DNA of 64,000 bases from JBBSNV01 sp964458605 (GTDB taxonomy: Bacteria > Pseudomonadota > Alphaproteobacteria > Reyranellales > JAQSWP01), in assembly GCA_964458605.1 (NCBI GenBank), contig CAYWLS010000009.1, positions 60,834 to 124,833 of the forward strand, written 5' to 3'. Positions 51,617 through 59,369 of the stretch are shown here, piece after piece. The first letter of the stretch is position 1. Each line of letters begins with the position of its first letter. A program made the translations under genes and the position numbers. The notes under the pieces are model-generated. The model did no database searches. It saw only the letters and a program-made list of their open reading frames with translations, and was not told where the DNA came from.

Positions 51617-52705
51617 ATGAGACTACCGATTGCCCTTGGACTTGGCGTCGCCCTGATCGCGGCGTCCGCTGTGGCGCAGACCAACCAGGTCAATGTCTAC
51701 AACTGGTCCGACTACATCGCCGAGGACGCGGTCGCCAACTTCACCAAGGCCACCGGCATCAAGGTCAACTATTCGGTCTACGACTCCAACGAGATCCTGG
51801 ACGCCAAGCTGCGCGCCGGCAAATCCGGCTACGACGTGGTGGTGCCGTCGGCCTCGCCGTTCCTGGTGCGCCAGATCCCGGCCGGCCTCTACCAGAAGCT
51901 GGACCGGACGAAGCTGACCAACTACGCCAACCTCGACCCGGCGATCATGAAGCAGCTTGCCAAGTACGATCCGGGCAACCAGTACGCGGTGCCGTGGATG
52001 TGGGGCACCACCGGCATCGGCTACAACGTCGACAAGGTCAAGCAGGCGCTGCCCGACGCGCCGGTCGATTCGCTGCGCATGATCTTCGATCCGGCGGTGG
52101 CATCGAAGCTCAAGAGTTGCGGGATCATGGTGCTGGACAGCCCGACCGACATGATTCCGGCGGCGCTGAAGTATCTCAAGCTCGATCCCGACAGCAAGGC
52201 TCCCCAGGACCTGCAGCAGGCGGCCGAACTGTTCAAGAAGGTGCGGCCCTATATCCGCAAGTTCCATTCGTCGGAGTACATCAACGCGCTGGCGCAAGGG
52301 AACATCTGCGTCGCCTTCGGCTACAGCGGCGACATCCTGCAGGCCGCCTCCCGCGCCGCCAAGGCCAAGAACAAGGTCACGATCGAATACGCCATTCCCA
52401 AGGAAGGCGCCTTGCTGTGGATCGACGTGATGGCGATACCGGTCGGCGCGCCCCATCTCGACAACGCCTACAAGTGGATCGACTATCTGCTCGATCCCAA
52501 GGTCGCCGCCCAGAGCTCCAACTTCGTCGGCTATGCCAACGGCAACGCCAAGTCCAAGGAGTTCCTCGACAAGGACGTGCTGAACAACGAGAACATCTAC
52601 CCGTCCGAAGCGGTGATGGCCAATCTCTACACCATCGGCGCCGCCGATCGGCAGTACGAACAGGCGCGCACCCGCACCTGGACCGCGATCAAGACCGGCA
52701 AGTGA
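51617..52705 (+). CDS. polyamine-type ABC substrate-binding protein (PotF family), copy 1
   Basis: A 362-residue PotD/PotF-like binding protein with a Sec signal peptide (residues about 1-21, cleavage after AVA). The mature part starts NQVNVYNWSDYIAEDAVANF, the classic putrescine/spermidine-binder opening. NQYAVPWMWGTTGIGYNVDK and NICVAFGYSGDILQA are ligand-pocket motifs. The ATG at 51617 is chosen by the signal peptide; a weak GGGACG lies upstream. It is followed by an 8-bp hairpin and then PotABC-like genes. A second, related binding protein lies at 55928. Confidence 0.9.
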   Translation: MRLPIALGLGVALIAASAVAQTNQVNVYNWSDYIAEDAVANFTKATGIKVNYSVYDSNEILDAKLRAGKSGYDVVVPSASPFLVRQIPAGLYQKLDRTKLTNYANLDPAIMKQLAKYDPGNQYAVPWMWGTTGIGYNVDKVKQALPDAPVDSLRMIFDPAVASKLKSCGIMVLDSPTDMIPAALKYLKLDPDSKAPQDLQQAAELFKKVRPYIRKFHSSEYINALAQGNICVAFGYSGDILQAASRAAKAKNKVTIEYAIPKEGALLWIDVMAIPVGAPHLDNAYKWIDYLLDPKVAAQSSNFVGYANGNAKSKEFLDKDVLNNENIYPSEAVMANLYTIGAADRQYEQARTRTWTAIKTGK

Positions 52706-52711
52706 CCGACC

Positions 52712-52734
52712 GGCGGGCGGCGCCGTCGCCCGCC
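52712..52734 (+). terminator. hairpin after the first polyamine-binding-protein gene
   Basis: GGCGGGCG (52712-52719) and CGCCCGCC (52727-52734) form a perfect 8-bp stem with a 7-base loop, with no T-run. It lies between the binding-protein stop and the ATPase start, so it probably stabilises the upstream message. Confidence 0.5.
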
Positions 52735-52767
52735 ATTGCGCCTTCGCTGCGGAGACCGTGCCCCGAA

Positions 52768-53916
52768 ATGGCGATCGCCGATGACGCTCGCGCCCGTCGC
52801 GCACCGGAGCCCTGGAACGATCCGGCGGCGGTGCCCTATGTGCGCATCGACAACGTGGTCAAGCGCTTCGGCGACTTCACCGCCGTCAACCAGGCCAGCC
52901 TGAACATCTATCGCGGCGAATTGTTCGCGCTGCTGGGCGGCTCGGGCAGCGGCAAGACCACCCTGCTGCGCATGCTGGCCGGCTTCGAGACGCCCAGCGC
53001 CGGCCGCATCCTGATCGACGGCATCGACATGGCCGGCGTGCCGCCCTACGACCGCCCGGTCAACATGATGTTCCAGTCCTATGCGCTGTTCCCGCACATG
53101 ACCGTGGCGCAGAACGTCGCCTTCGGCCTGAAGCAGGACGGGCTGGCCAGGCCGCAGATCGCCGAGCGCGTCGGAGCGATCCTCGACATGGTGCAGATGA
53201 GCGAGTTCTCCCGGCGCAAGCCGCACCAGCTTTCCGGCGGCCAGCGCCAGCGCGTCGCTCTGGCCCGCGCCCTGGTCAAGCAACCCAAGCTTTTGCTGCT
53301 CGACGAGCCGCTGGCGGCGCTCGACAAGAAGCTGCGCCAGCAGACCCAGTTCGAGCTGATGCGCATCCAGGAGAAAGTCGGCATCACCTTCGTCCTGGTC
53401 ACGCACGACCAGGAGGAGGCCATGACTATGGCCTCGCGCATCGCGGTGATGGATCGCGGCCGCATCGCGCAGGTCGGCACGCCCAACGAGATCTACGAAT
53501 ATCCCAACAGCCGGTTCGTCGCCGACTTCATCGGCTCGGTCAACATGTTCGAAGGCCGCCTGATCCGCGACGAAGCCGACCACGTCGTGATCGCGGCGCC
53601 GGCGCTGGACGGCACGGTCTATGTCGATCACGGCGTGGCCGCTGCGCCGGGCGCCACCGTGTGGGTGGCGATCCGGCCGGAGAAGGTCAGGATCGGCCGC
53701 ACCCGACCCGCCGGAACGCACAATCTGGCGCGCGGCACGGTGCGCGATATCGGCTATCTGGGGGACGTCTCCACCTATCACATCGACCTGCCTTCCGGCG
53801 CCACCATGCAGGCCACCATGCCCAACCTGGCGCGGCTGGCCGAGCCGGCGGTGGCGTGGGACGAGCAGGTCTGGCTGTCCTGGGATGCCGCCAATGCCGT
53901 GGTGCTGACATCGTGA
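52768..53916 (+). CDS. polyamine-type ABC ATPase, PotA/PotG family
   Basis: A 382-residue ATPase. Walker A GGSGSGKTT is at residues 57-65, Q-loop MMFQSYALFPHMTV, signature LSGGQRQR, Walker B LLLLDEPLAALD, then a C-terminal TOBE domain (about 280-380). The ATG 52768 is used; a GTG at 52702 that overlaps the previous stop would add 22 unlikely residues. It powers the two permeases that follow. Confidence 0.93.
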   Translation: MAIADDARARRAPEPWNDPAAVPYVRIDNVVKRFGDFTAVNQASLNIYRGELFALLGGSGSGKTTLLRMLAGFETPSAGRILIDGIDMAGVPPYDRPVNMMFQSYALFPHMTVAQNVAFGLKQDGLARPQIAERVGAILDMVQMSEFSRRKPHQLSGGQRQRVALARALVKQPKLLLLDEPLAALDKKLRQQTQFELMRIQEKVGITFVLVTHDQEEAMTMASRIAVMDRGRIAQVGTPNEIYEYPNSRFVADFIGSVNMFEGRLIRDEADHVVIAAPALDGTVYVDHGVAAAPGATVWVAIRPEKVRIGRTRPAGTHNLARGTVRDIGYLGDVSTYHIDLPSGATMQATMPNLARLAEPAVAWDEQVWLSWDAANAVVLTS

Positions 53917-53932
53917 CGAGGCTGCGCTAGCC

Positions 53933-54943
53933 ATGGCGCGCCTGCCGCGCGCCTACCTGTCGGGCGAGCAGGCCCGCGCCGTCGGTGCGGTCGAAGGCCT
54001 GCATCTGCGCCTGATGCAGTTCGCCGTCTACCGCGGCGCCGTCGCGCTGGCGCGGCGACTGGGCCTGACCGGCGCGCGTTTCGTCATCGGCGTGCCCTAT
54101 CTGTGGCTGCTGCTGTTCTTCCTGCTGCCGTTCCTGATCGTGGCGGCGATCAGCGTCGCCACGCCCAATCTCGACCTGGCGCCGCCGTTCTCCTTCGACG
54201 CCTTCGCCAACGGCGCCATTCGCCTGGCCAAGGCGCTGGAGAACTACCTGTCCGTCCTCGGCGACGATCTCTACGTCGCGGCGTTCCTGTCGTCGCTGCG
54301 CATCGCCGCGATCAGCACCGTGCTCACCCTGCTGATCGGCTATCCGCTGGCCTACGGCATCGCCCGCGCCCCCGACGGCTGGCGCGCGCCGCTGCTGATG
54401 CTGGTGATCCTGCCGTTCTGGACCTCGTTCCTGATCCGCATCTATGCCTGGATCGGCATATTGGGCGAGACCGGCCTGCTCAATCAGGCGCTGCAGGGTC
54501 TCGGCCTGACCGACCAGCCGCTGACCTTGCTGGGCACCGAATGGGCGGTCTATTTCGGCATCGTCTACGCCTACCTGCCGTTCATGGTGCTGCCGCTCTA
54601 CGCGGCGCTGGAGAAGATGGACCTGTCGCTGCTGGAAGCGGCCGCCGACCTGGGCGCCCGGCCGTTCAAGGCGTTCCTGGCCGTCACCCTGCCGCTGTCC
54701 CTGCCCGGCATCCTGGCCGGCTGCATGCTGGTATTCATCCCGGCGGTCGGCGAGTTCGTCATCCCCGACCTGCTGGGCGGCTCCGACACGCTGATGATCG
54801 GCAAGGTGCTGTGGGACGAATTCTTCCAGAACGGCAACTGGCCGATGGCCTCGACGGTGGCCATCGTCATGCTGGCAGTGCTGGTGCTGCCGATCGTGTT
54901 CGTCCAGTGGCTGCGCGCCCGGCAGGCCGGAGCGGAAGGATAG
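53933..54943 (+). CDS. polyamine-type ABC permease, PotB/PotH family
   Basis: A 336-residue permease with six helices (VPYLWLLLFFLLPFLIVAAI near residue 50) and the EAA loop LLEAAADLGARPFKAFLAVTLPLSLPGI at about 231-258. It has a longer N-terminal cytoplasmic tail (about 45 residues) than typical PotB; a start farther in is possible, since the ribosome site at 53933 is weak. The next gene starts 3 bases after its stop. Confidence 0.92.
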   Translation: MARLPRAYLSGEQARAVGAVEGLHLRLMQFAVYRGAVALARRLGLTGARFVIGVPYLWLLLFFLLPFLIVAAISVATPNLDLAPPFSFDAFANGAIRLAKALENYLSVLGDDLYVAAFLSSLRIAAISTVLTLLIGYPLAYGIARAPDGWRAPLLMLVILPFWTSFLIRIYAWIGILGETGLLNQALQGLGLTDQPLTLLGTEWAVYFGIVYAYLPFMVLPLYAALEKMDLSLLEAAADLGARPFKAFLAVTLPLSLPGILAGCMLVFIPAVGEFVIPDLLGGSDTLMIGKVLWDEFFQNGNWPMASTVAIVMLAVLVLPIVFVQWLRARQAGAEG

Positions 54944-54946
54944 GCC

Positions 54947-55771
54947 ATGCTCGACCGCCGCTCCCGCTTCGTCGTCACGGCCATGGCGTTCGCCTTCGCC
55001 TTCCTCTACATCCCTATCGTCTCGGTGGTGGTCTATTCCTTCAACGAATCGCGGCTGGTCACGGTGTGGAGCGGCTTCTCGCTGAAATGGTGGCGCGAGT
55101 TGCCCGAGCACGAAGAGATGATGTCCGCCGCGCTGGCCTCGCTGCAGGTGGCCGTGGTCAGCGCCAGTTTCGCCGTGGTGCTGGGCACCTTCGCCGGCGT
55201 CGCCCTGGCGCGCTACCGCCGGTTTCGCGGCCGCACTTTCTTCACCGGCCTGATCACCGCGCCGCTGGTGATGCCCGAGGTGATCATGGGCATCTCGATG
55301 CTGCTGCTGTTCGTGCTGCTGCAGAACCTGACCGGCTGGCCGGAGCGCGGCTTCACCACGGTGGCCATCGCCCACATCACCTTCACCATGGCCTATGTCG
55401 CGGTGATCGTGCAGTCGCGGCTGGTGAGCTTCGACCATGCGCTCGAGGAGGCGGCCCAGGATCTCGGCGCCCGGCCCGCCAAGGTGTTCTTCGTCATCAC
55501 CCTGCCGATCATCGCGCCGGCCCTGGTGTCGGGCTGGCTGCTGTCGCTCACCCTGTCGCTCGACGACCTGGTGATCACCCAGTTCGCCACCGGGCCCGCC
55601 TACACCACCCTGCCGATGGTGGTCTATTCCAGCGTGCGCCGCGGCGTCAGCCCGGAAATCAACGTGCTGGCCAGCATCATCGTCGGCCTGGTCACCATCG
55701 GCATCGTCCTCGCCACGCTGATCATGCAGCGCCGCCAGCGGCGGCGGCGGCGCGAGGCGCGGACGGCATGA
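54947..55771 (+). CDS. polyamine-type ABC permease, PotC/PotI family
   Basis: A 274-residue permease with six helices and the PotC pattern YIPIVSVVVYSFNESRLVTVWSGFSLKWW near the N-terminus. The EAA loop ALEEAAQDLGARPAKVFFVITLPIIAP and the C-terminal SLTLSLDDLVITQFATGPAY also fit. It is the membrane partner of the preceding permease. A 156-bp gap without recognisable features precedes the second binding-protein gene. Confidence 0.93.
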   Translation: MLDRRSRFVVTAMAFAFAFLYIPIVSVVVYSFNESRLVTVWSGFSLKWWRELPEHEEMMSAALASLQVAVVSASFAVVLGTFAGVALARYRRFRGRTFFTGLITAPLVMPEVIMGISMLLLFVLLQNLTGWPERGFTTVAIAHITFTMAYVAVIVQSRLVSFDHALEEAAQDLGARPAKVFFVITLPIIAPALVSGWLLSLTLSLDDLVITQFATGPAYTTLPMVVYSSVRRGVSPEINVLASIIVGLVTIGIVLATLIMQRRQRRRRREARTA

Positions 55772-55927
55772 TGCCCATGCCTGCTCCGGCCGGCCGCGAA
55801 TCGCCCGCTACCGCCGCCGGCCGCCGCCGCCCGCCGCCCTTGTCAGCCCCGCGCCGGCTGCTTATGAATTGATTCCCTGTTCGCTCGTATTGTCCGAAAG
55901 CCACCGCTTTCGGCACCGCAGGCCTTT

Positions 55928-57025
55928 ATGATCGCAAGACCGCTGTTCGTTTTCGCCGCCGCAATGCTGCTGGCCGCCGCCGCCTGGGCGCAGAAGCCGG
56001 TGGTCAACATGTTCAACTGGCCGGGCTACGTGCCCGCGCCGGTGATCAAGGCGTTCGAGAAACAGGACAACATCAACGTCCTGTACAACACCTTCGAATC
56101 GAACGAGGTGCTGGACGCCGCGCTGCGCGACAACAAGCCGCTCTACGACGTCGTGGCGCCGCGCGCCAAGCCGTTCCTCGCCAACCAGATCGCCGACCAT
56201 CTCTACCAGCCGCTCGACCGCAGCCGCCTGCCCAACTACGGCAATCTCGACCCGAAAATCCTCAAGCTGCTGGCGGTCCACGATCCGGACAACCAGTACG
56301 CCGTGCCCTGGATGTGGGGCACCGTCGGCATCGGCTTCAACGTCGACAAGGTCAAGCGTCTCCTGCCCGACATGCCGCCCGACAGCCTGCGCCTGATCTT
56401 CGATCCCGCCATCGTCTCCAGGTTCAAGGATTGCGGCGTGATGGTGCTGGACAGCCCGGCCGAGACGATTCCGGCGGCGCTGCGCTATCTGGGCCTCGAT
56501 CCGGACAGCAAGAACGACGTCGACCTGGCCAAGGCCGCCGATGCCTGGCGCGCCGTGCGGCCTTTCATCCGCCGCTTCGCCGTGGCCGAATTCACCGACC
56601 AGCTCGCTCAGGGCAATGTCTGCCTGGCGTTCGGCTATAGCGGCGACATCGACGCCGCGCGCCGGCGCGCCGCCGAAACCAAGGGCCGCGCGCGCATCAC
56701 GCTGGGCTACGCCATACCCAGGGAAGGCGCGATGGTGTGGATCGATGCGCTGGCCATCCCCGGCAATGCGCCGCACGCCGAGAACGCCTACAAGCTGATC
56801 GATTTCCTGCTCCAGCCGCAGCAGGCGGCCGAAAGCGCCGAGCGCGTGGGCTACGCCACCGCCAACAAGGCCGCCCAGGCGCTGCTCACCGGCGATGCGG
56901 CCAAGAAGCAGATGCTCTATCCGCCGCCGGAGGTGATGGACAAGCTCTATGTCACCACCCCGGCGGATCGGCGGTACGAGCAGCAACGCGCCCATAGCTG
57001 GAACTCGATCAAGGGCGGCAAGTGA
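55928..57025 (+). CDS. polyamine-type ABC substrate-binding protein (PotF family), copy 2
   Basis: A 365-residue paralog of the protein at 51617, with its own Sec signal peptide (residues 1-21, ending AAWA). The motifs run in parallel: VVNMFNWPGYVPAPVIKAFE, NQYAVPWMWGTVGIGFNVDK, GNVCLAFGYSGDIDAARRRA. Ser/Tyr changes in the opening (NWPGYV instead of NWSDYI) hit a segment that touches the amine, so ligand range may differ. No transporter genes of its own follow; it likely feeds the PotABC-like complex just upstream. It overlaps the oxidase gene by 4 bases (GTGA). Confidence 0.88.
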   Translation: MIARPLFVFAAAMLLAAAAWAQKPVVNMFNWPGYVPAPVIKAFEKQDNINVLYNTFESNEVLDAALRDNKPLYDVVAPRAKPFLANQIADHLYQPLDRSRLPNYGNLDPKILKLLAVHDPDNQYAVPWMWGTVGIGFNVDKVKRLLPDMPPDSLRLIFDPAIVSRFKDCGVMVLDSPAETIPAALRYLGLDPDSKNDVDLAKAADAWRAVRPFIRRFAVAEFTDQLAQGNVCLAFGYSGDIDAARRRAAETKGRARITLGYAIPREGAMVWIDALAIPGNAPHAENAYKLIDFLLQPQQAAESAERVGYATANKAAQALLTGDAAKKQMLYPPPEVMDKLYVTTPADRRYEQQRAHSWNSIKGGK

Positions 57026-58332
57026 CGTCCGACGCCCAGCTGGACGCCGGTCGGAACTGGTACGAAGCCGATCGGCCGCTCGCGGCGCTGCCCAGCCTGC
57101 CCCCGGGCGAGCATCGCTGCGACGTCTGCGTCGTGGGCGCCGGGCTGACCGGCCTGTCGGCGGCACTGGAACTGGCCGAGCGCGGCTACCGGGTGATCCT
57201 GGTGGAGGCGCGCGATGCGGCGGCGCAGGCCTCAGGCCGCAGCGGCGGCCACGCGTTGCGCGGTTTCCAGTCCGGCATGCAGGCCGTCGAGCGCCTGGCC
57301 GGCAGCGAGCGCGCCCGGGCGCTGTGGGAGCTGTCGGTCGAGGCGCGCAGCCTGATCGACCGGCGCATCGCCCGCCACGGCATCGATTGCGACTTCAAGC
57401 CCGGCTATCTGATCGCCGCGCTGAGCCCGTCCGATCACGACGAACAGAAGCGCGAGCGCGACGACTTCGCCCGGTTCGGCGAGGCCGTCGAACTGCTCGA
57501 CCGGCAGCAGACCCAGGCCCTGGCCGCCTCGCCGCATTATGTCGGCGGGCTGCTGCAGCCCAGCGGCGGACGGCTCAATCCGCTGAAATACACGCTGGGC
57601 CTGGCCCGCGCCGCCCAACGGGCCGGCGCGCAGCTTTACGGACGCTCGCCGGCCCTGGCGCTGGAAACCGACGGCCGCGCCAACCGCGTGCGGCTGGCCC
57701 AGGCCACCGTGCAGGCCAATTTCGCGGTGCTGGCGGCGGGCACTTTCACGCCGGAGCTGGCGCCGGCGCTCGACCGTCACAGCATGCGCGCCTTCACCTA
57801 CATGGTGGCCAGCGCCAGGCTGGGCGAGCGGGCAGCCGGGATCCTGCCCAGCGACATCGCGGTCGAGGACACCTACTACTCGCTCAACTACTACCACCTG
57901 TCGGCCGACAACCGCCTGCTGTTCGGCAGCGGTTTTTCCTATTCGCCCTGGTCGGTGGCGCATATCAAGCGCCGCGACCGCCGCGTCATGCGCTGGCTGT
58001 TCCCGCAACTGCAATCGGTCGAGGTCGAGTATGCCTGGCGCGGGCCGATCGACGTCACCCGCACGCGCCTGCCCGATCTGGGCCGGCTGTCGCCCACAGT
58101 GTTCTACGCCCACGGCTTCTCCGGCCACGGCATCGCGCTGACCGGCCTGGCAGGCAGGCTGATGGCCGAAGCGGTGGCCGGCACTGCCGAGCGCTTCGAC
58201 GTATTCGCCGGGCTCAGGGTCGAGCCGCTGCCACGCAGCCGGCTGCTGCGCCAGGCGGCGCTGGAAGCGCGCATGGCCTATTGGCACGGCATCCAATTGC
58301 TGCAGAACGCCAGGGCGGCGGTGGCGAGATAG
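57022..58332 (+). CDS. FAD-dependent amine oxidoreductase, PuuB (gamma-glutamylputrescine oxidase)-like
   Basis: A 436-residue DAO-family flavoprotein. GAGLTG (39-44) and the following EARDAAAQASGRSGGHALRGFQSG are the typical PuuB/OrdL dinucleotide and flavin region, and FYAHGFSGHGIALTGLAGRL near the C-terminus is the second FAD motif. Cytosolic. The GTG start overlaps the stop of the second polyamine-binding protein. It probably oxidises an imported or glutamylated amine, giving aldehyde, ammonia and peroxide. No puuA-type ligase is nearby. Confidence 0.87.
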   Translation: MTSDAQLDAGRNWYEADRPLAALPSLPPGEHRCDVCVVGAGLTGLSAALELAERGYRVILVEARDAAAQASGRSGGHALRGFQSGMQAVERLAGSERARALWELSVEARSLIDRRIARHGIDCDFKPGYLIAALSPSDHDEQKRERDDFARFGEAVELLDRQQTQALAASPHYVGGLLQPSGGRLNPLKYTLGLARAAQRAGAQLYGRSPALALETDGRANRVRLAQATVQANFAVLAAGTFTPELAPALDRHSMRAFTYMVASARLGERAAGILPSDIAVEDTYYSLNYYHLSADNRLLFGSGFSYSPWSVAHIKRRDRRVMRWLFPQLQSVEVEYAWRGPIDVTRTRLPDLGRLSPTVFYAHGFSGHGIALTGLAGRLMAEAVAGTAERFDVFAGLRVEPLPRSRLLRQAALEARMAYWHGIQLLQNARAAVAR

Positions 58333-58340
58333 CGCCACCG

Positions 58341-58359
58341 CGCGCTTTCTGCGCGTTTT
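58341..58359 (+). terminator. short Rho-independent terminator after the polyamine operon
   Basis: CGCGC (58341-58345) and GCGCG (58351-58355) form a 5-bp GC stem with a 5-base loop, followed by TTTT (58356-58359). It lies 8 bases after the oxidase stop. Confidence 0.45.
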
Positions 58360-58387
58360 CTCCAGCAGCCCCCTAGCCACCGACCTC

Positions 58388-58413
58388 TGTCCTCCGCTCG
58401 TGTCCTCCGCTCG
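58388..58413. repeat. 13-bp tandem duplication
   Basis: TGTCCTCCGCTCG occurs twice head to tail (58388-58400, 58401-58413) in the non-coding region just upstream of the imuA promoter. Probably a replication-slippage duplication; a regulatory role is not evident. Confidence 0.7.
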
Positions 58414-58422
58414 ATTCCCACA

Positions 58423-58451
58423 TTGACTCCAGGCCGGGGGAAGATTAGAAC
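58423..58451 (+). promoter_or_regulatory. sigma70-type promoter of the imuA operon
   Basis: TTGACT (58423-58428), a 17-base spacer, then TAGAAC (58446-58451). The -10 overlaps the LexA box, as expected for a tightly repressed SOS promoter. Predicted start about 58458, 30-odd bases before the imuA ATG. Confidence 0.65.
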
Positions 58452-58462
58452 AAAACAAGAAC
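58448..58462. promoter_or_regulatory. LexA (SOS) box, alphaproteobacterial type
   Basis: GAAC-AAAACAA-GAAC is an exact match to the direct-repeat LexA box of alphaproteobacteria (GTTC-N7-GTTC on the other strand). It covers the end of the -10 element of the imuA promoter. This predicts LexA repression and induction after DNA damage. Confidence 0.85.
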
Positions 58463-58490
58463 ATTCTTCTACTGACCAACAGGCTGCTCC

Positions 58491-59369
58491 ATGGGCCCGA
58501 TTGCCCGCAACAACGATAATTCTGCCGATCTCGGCTGGCTACGAGAGCGAATTAGCGTTCTTGAACATAGCTCTATTGGCAAAAGCTCAAGTCATAACCA
58601 AGGCGAGGTAAAGCTCGGTCTGAAGGAGATCGATTCGATCCTTCCCCGAGGGGGCCTAAAGCTTGCCGGTTTGCATGAAATTCTGCCGGCAAACATTGGA
58701 AATTTCTCAGGCTTTCCGGTCGATGGCTCGGCGACTGGCTTTGCCGCCTGGCTGCTGAGGCAATGCCTGGCCCGGCGTCCGGGCCTGGCGCTGTGGGTGC
58801 GCCGGCCGGCCGGGCGTTTCGATCCCCAGCCTTATGGACCGGGCCTCACCGCCTGGCTCGATCCCACCCGCCTGCTGCTGGTCGAGGCGCACCAGCCGGA
58901 CGACCTGCTATGGGCCCTGGAAGAAGGCCTGCGCTGTTCCGGCGTGGCGGCGGTGCTGGGCGAGATCGGCTCTGCCGACCTGACCACCACCCGCCGCCTG
59001 CTGCTGGCGGCGGAAGGCAATGGCAGCACCGCCATCCTGCTGCGCAGCGCCAATGCCGCGACCTCGAGCGCCGCCCTGACCCGCTGGCGGATCGCCGCCG
59101 CGCCTGCCCGTTCGACCGAGGGCCTGCGCGACATCGCCCGTCCGCGCTGGCAGGTCGAGCTGAGCCGCGCGCGTGGTGGCGCTCTGGGTGGCGCTCTGGA
59201 GGAACGAAATTCAAGCTGGCTGATGGAGTGGAACGATGAAACGGGTGATCTCGCTTTGGCTGCCTCGCCTGTCGACCGATCGGCTGGCGCGGCGCGCCCC
59301 GCAATGGCGCGCCCAACCGGCGGCGACGGTGGCTTCGGTTTCCGGCGGGCAGCGTCTCGCCGCGGTTAA
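58491..59369 (+). CDS. imuA: ImuA, RecA-like SOS mutagenesis protein
   Basis: A 292-residue ImuA/SulA-like protein of the SOS mutasome, which helps ImuB and DnaE2 in error-prone lesion bypass. The core LKEIDSILPRGGLKLAGLHEI, LWVRRPAGRFDPQPYGPGL and AVLGEIGSADLTTTRRLLLA is typical. The C-terminal part (SSWLMEWNDETGDLALA) overlaps imuB by 134 bases in another frame. The first about 85 codons are clearly less GC-rich (about 52% by hand count) than the rest of the gene and of the window, hinting at a recombinant 5' end. Preceded by a LexA box and a strong promoter. Confidence 0.88.
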   Translation: MGPIARNNDNSADLGWLRERISVLEHSSIGKSSSHNQGEVKLGLKEIDSILPRGGLKLAGLHEILPANIGNFSGFPVDGSATGFAAWLLRQCLARRPGLALWVRRPAGRFDPQPYGPGLTAWLDPTRLLLVEAHQPDDLLWALEEGLRCSGVAAVLGEIGSADLTTTRRLLLAAEGNGSTAILLRSANAATSSAALTRWRIAAAPARSTEGLRDIARPRWQVELSRARGGALGGALEERNSSWLMEWNDETGDLALAASPVDRSAGAARPAMARPTGGDGGFGFRRAASRRG

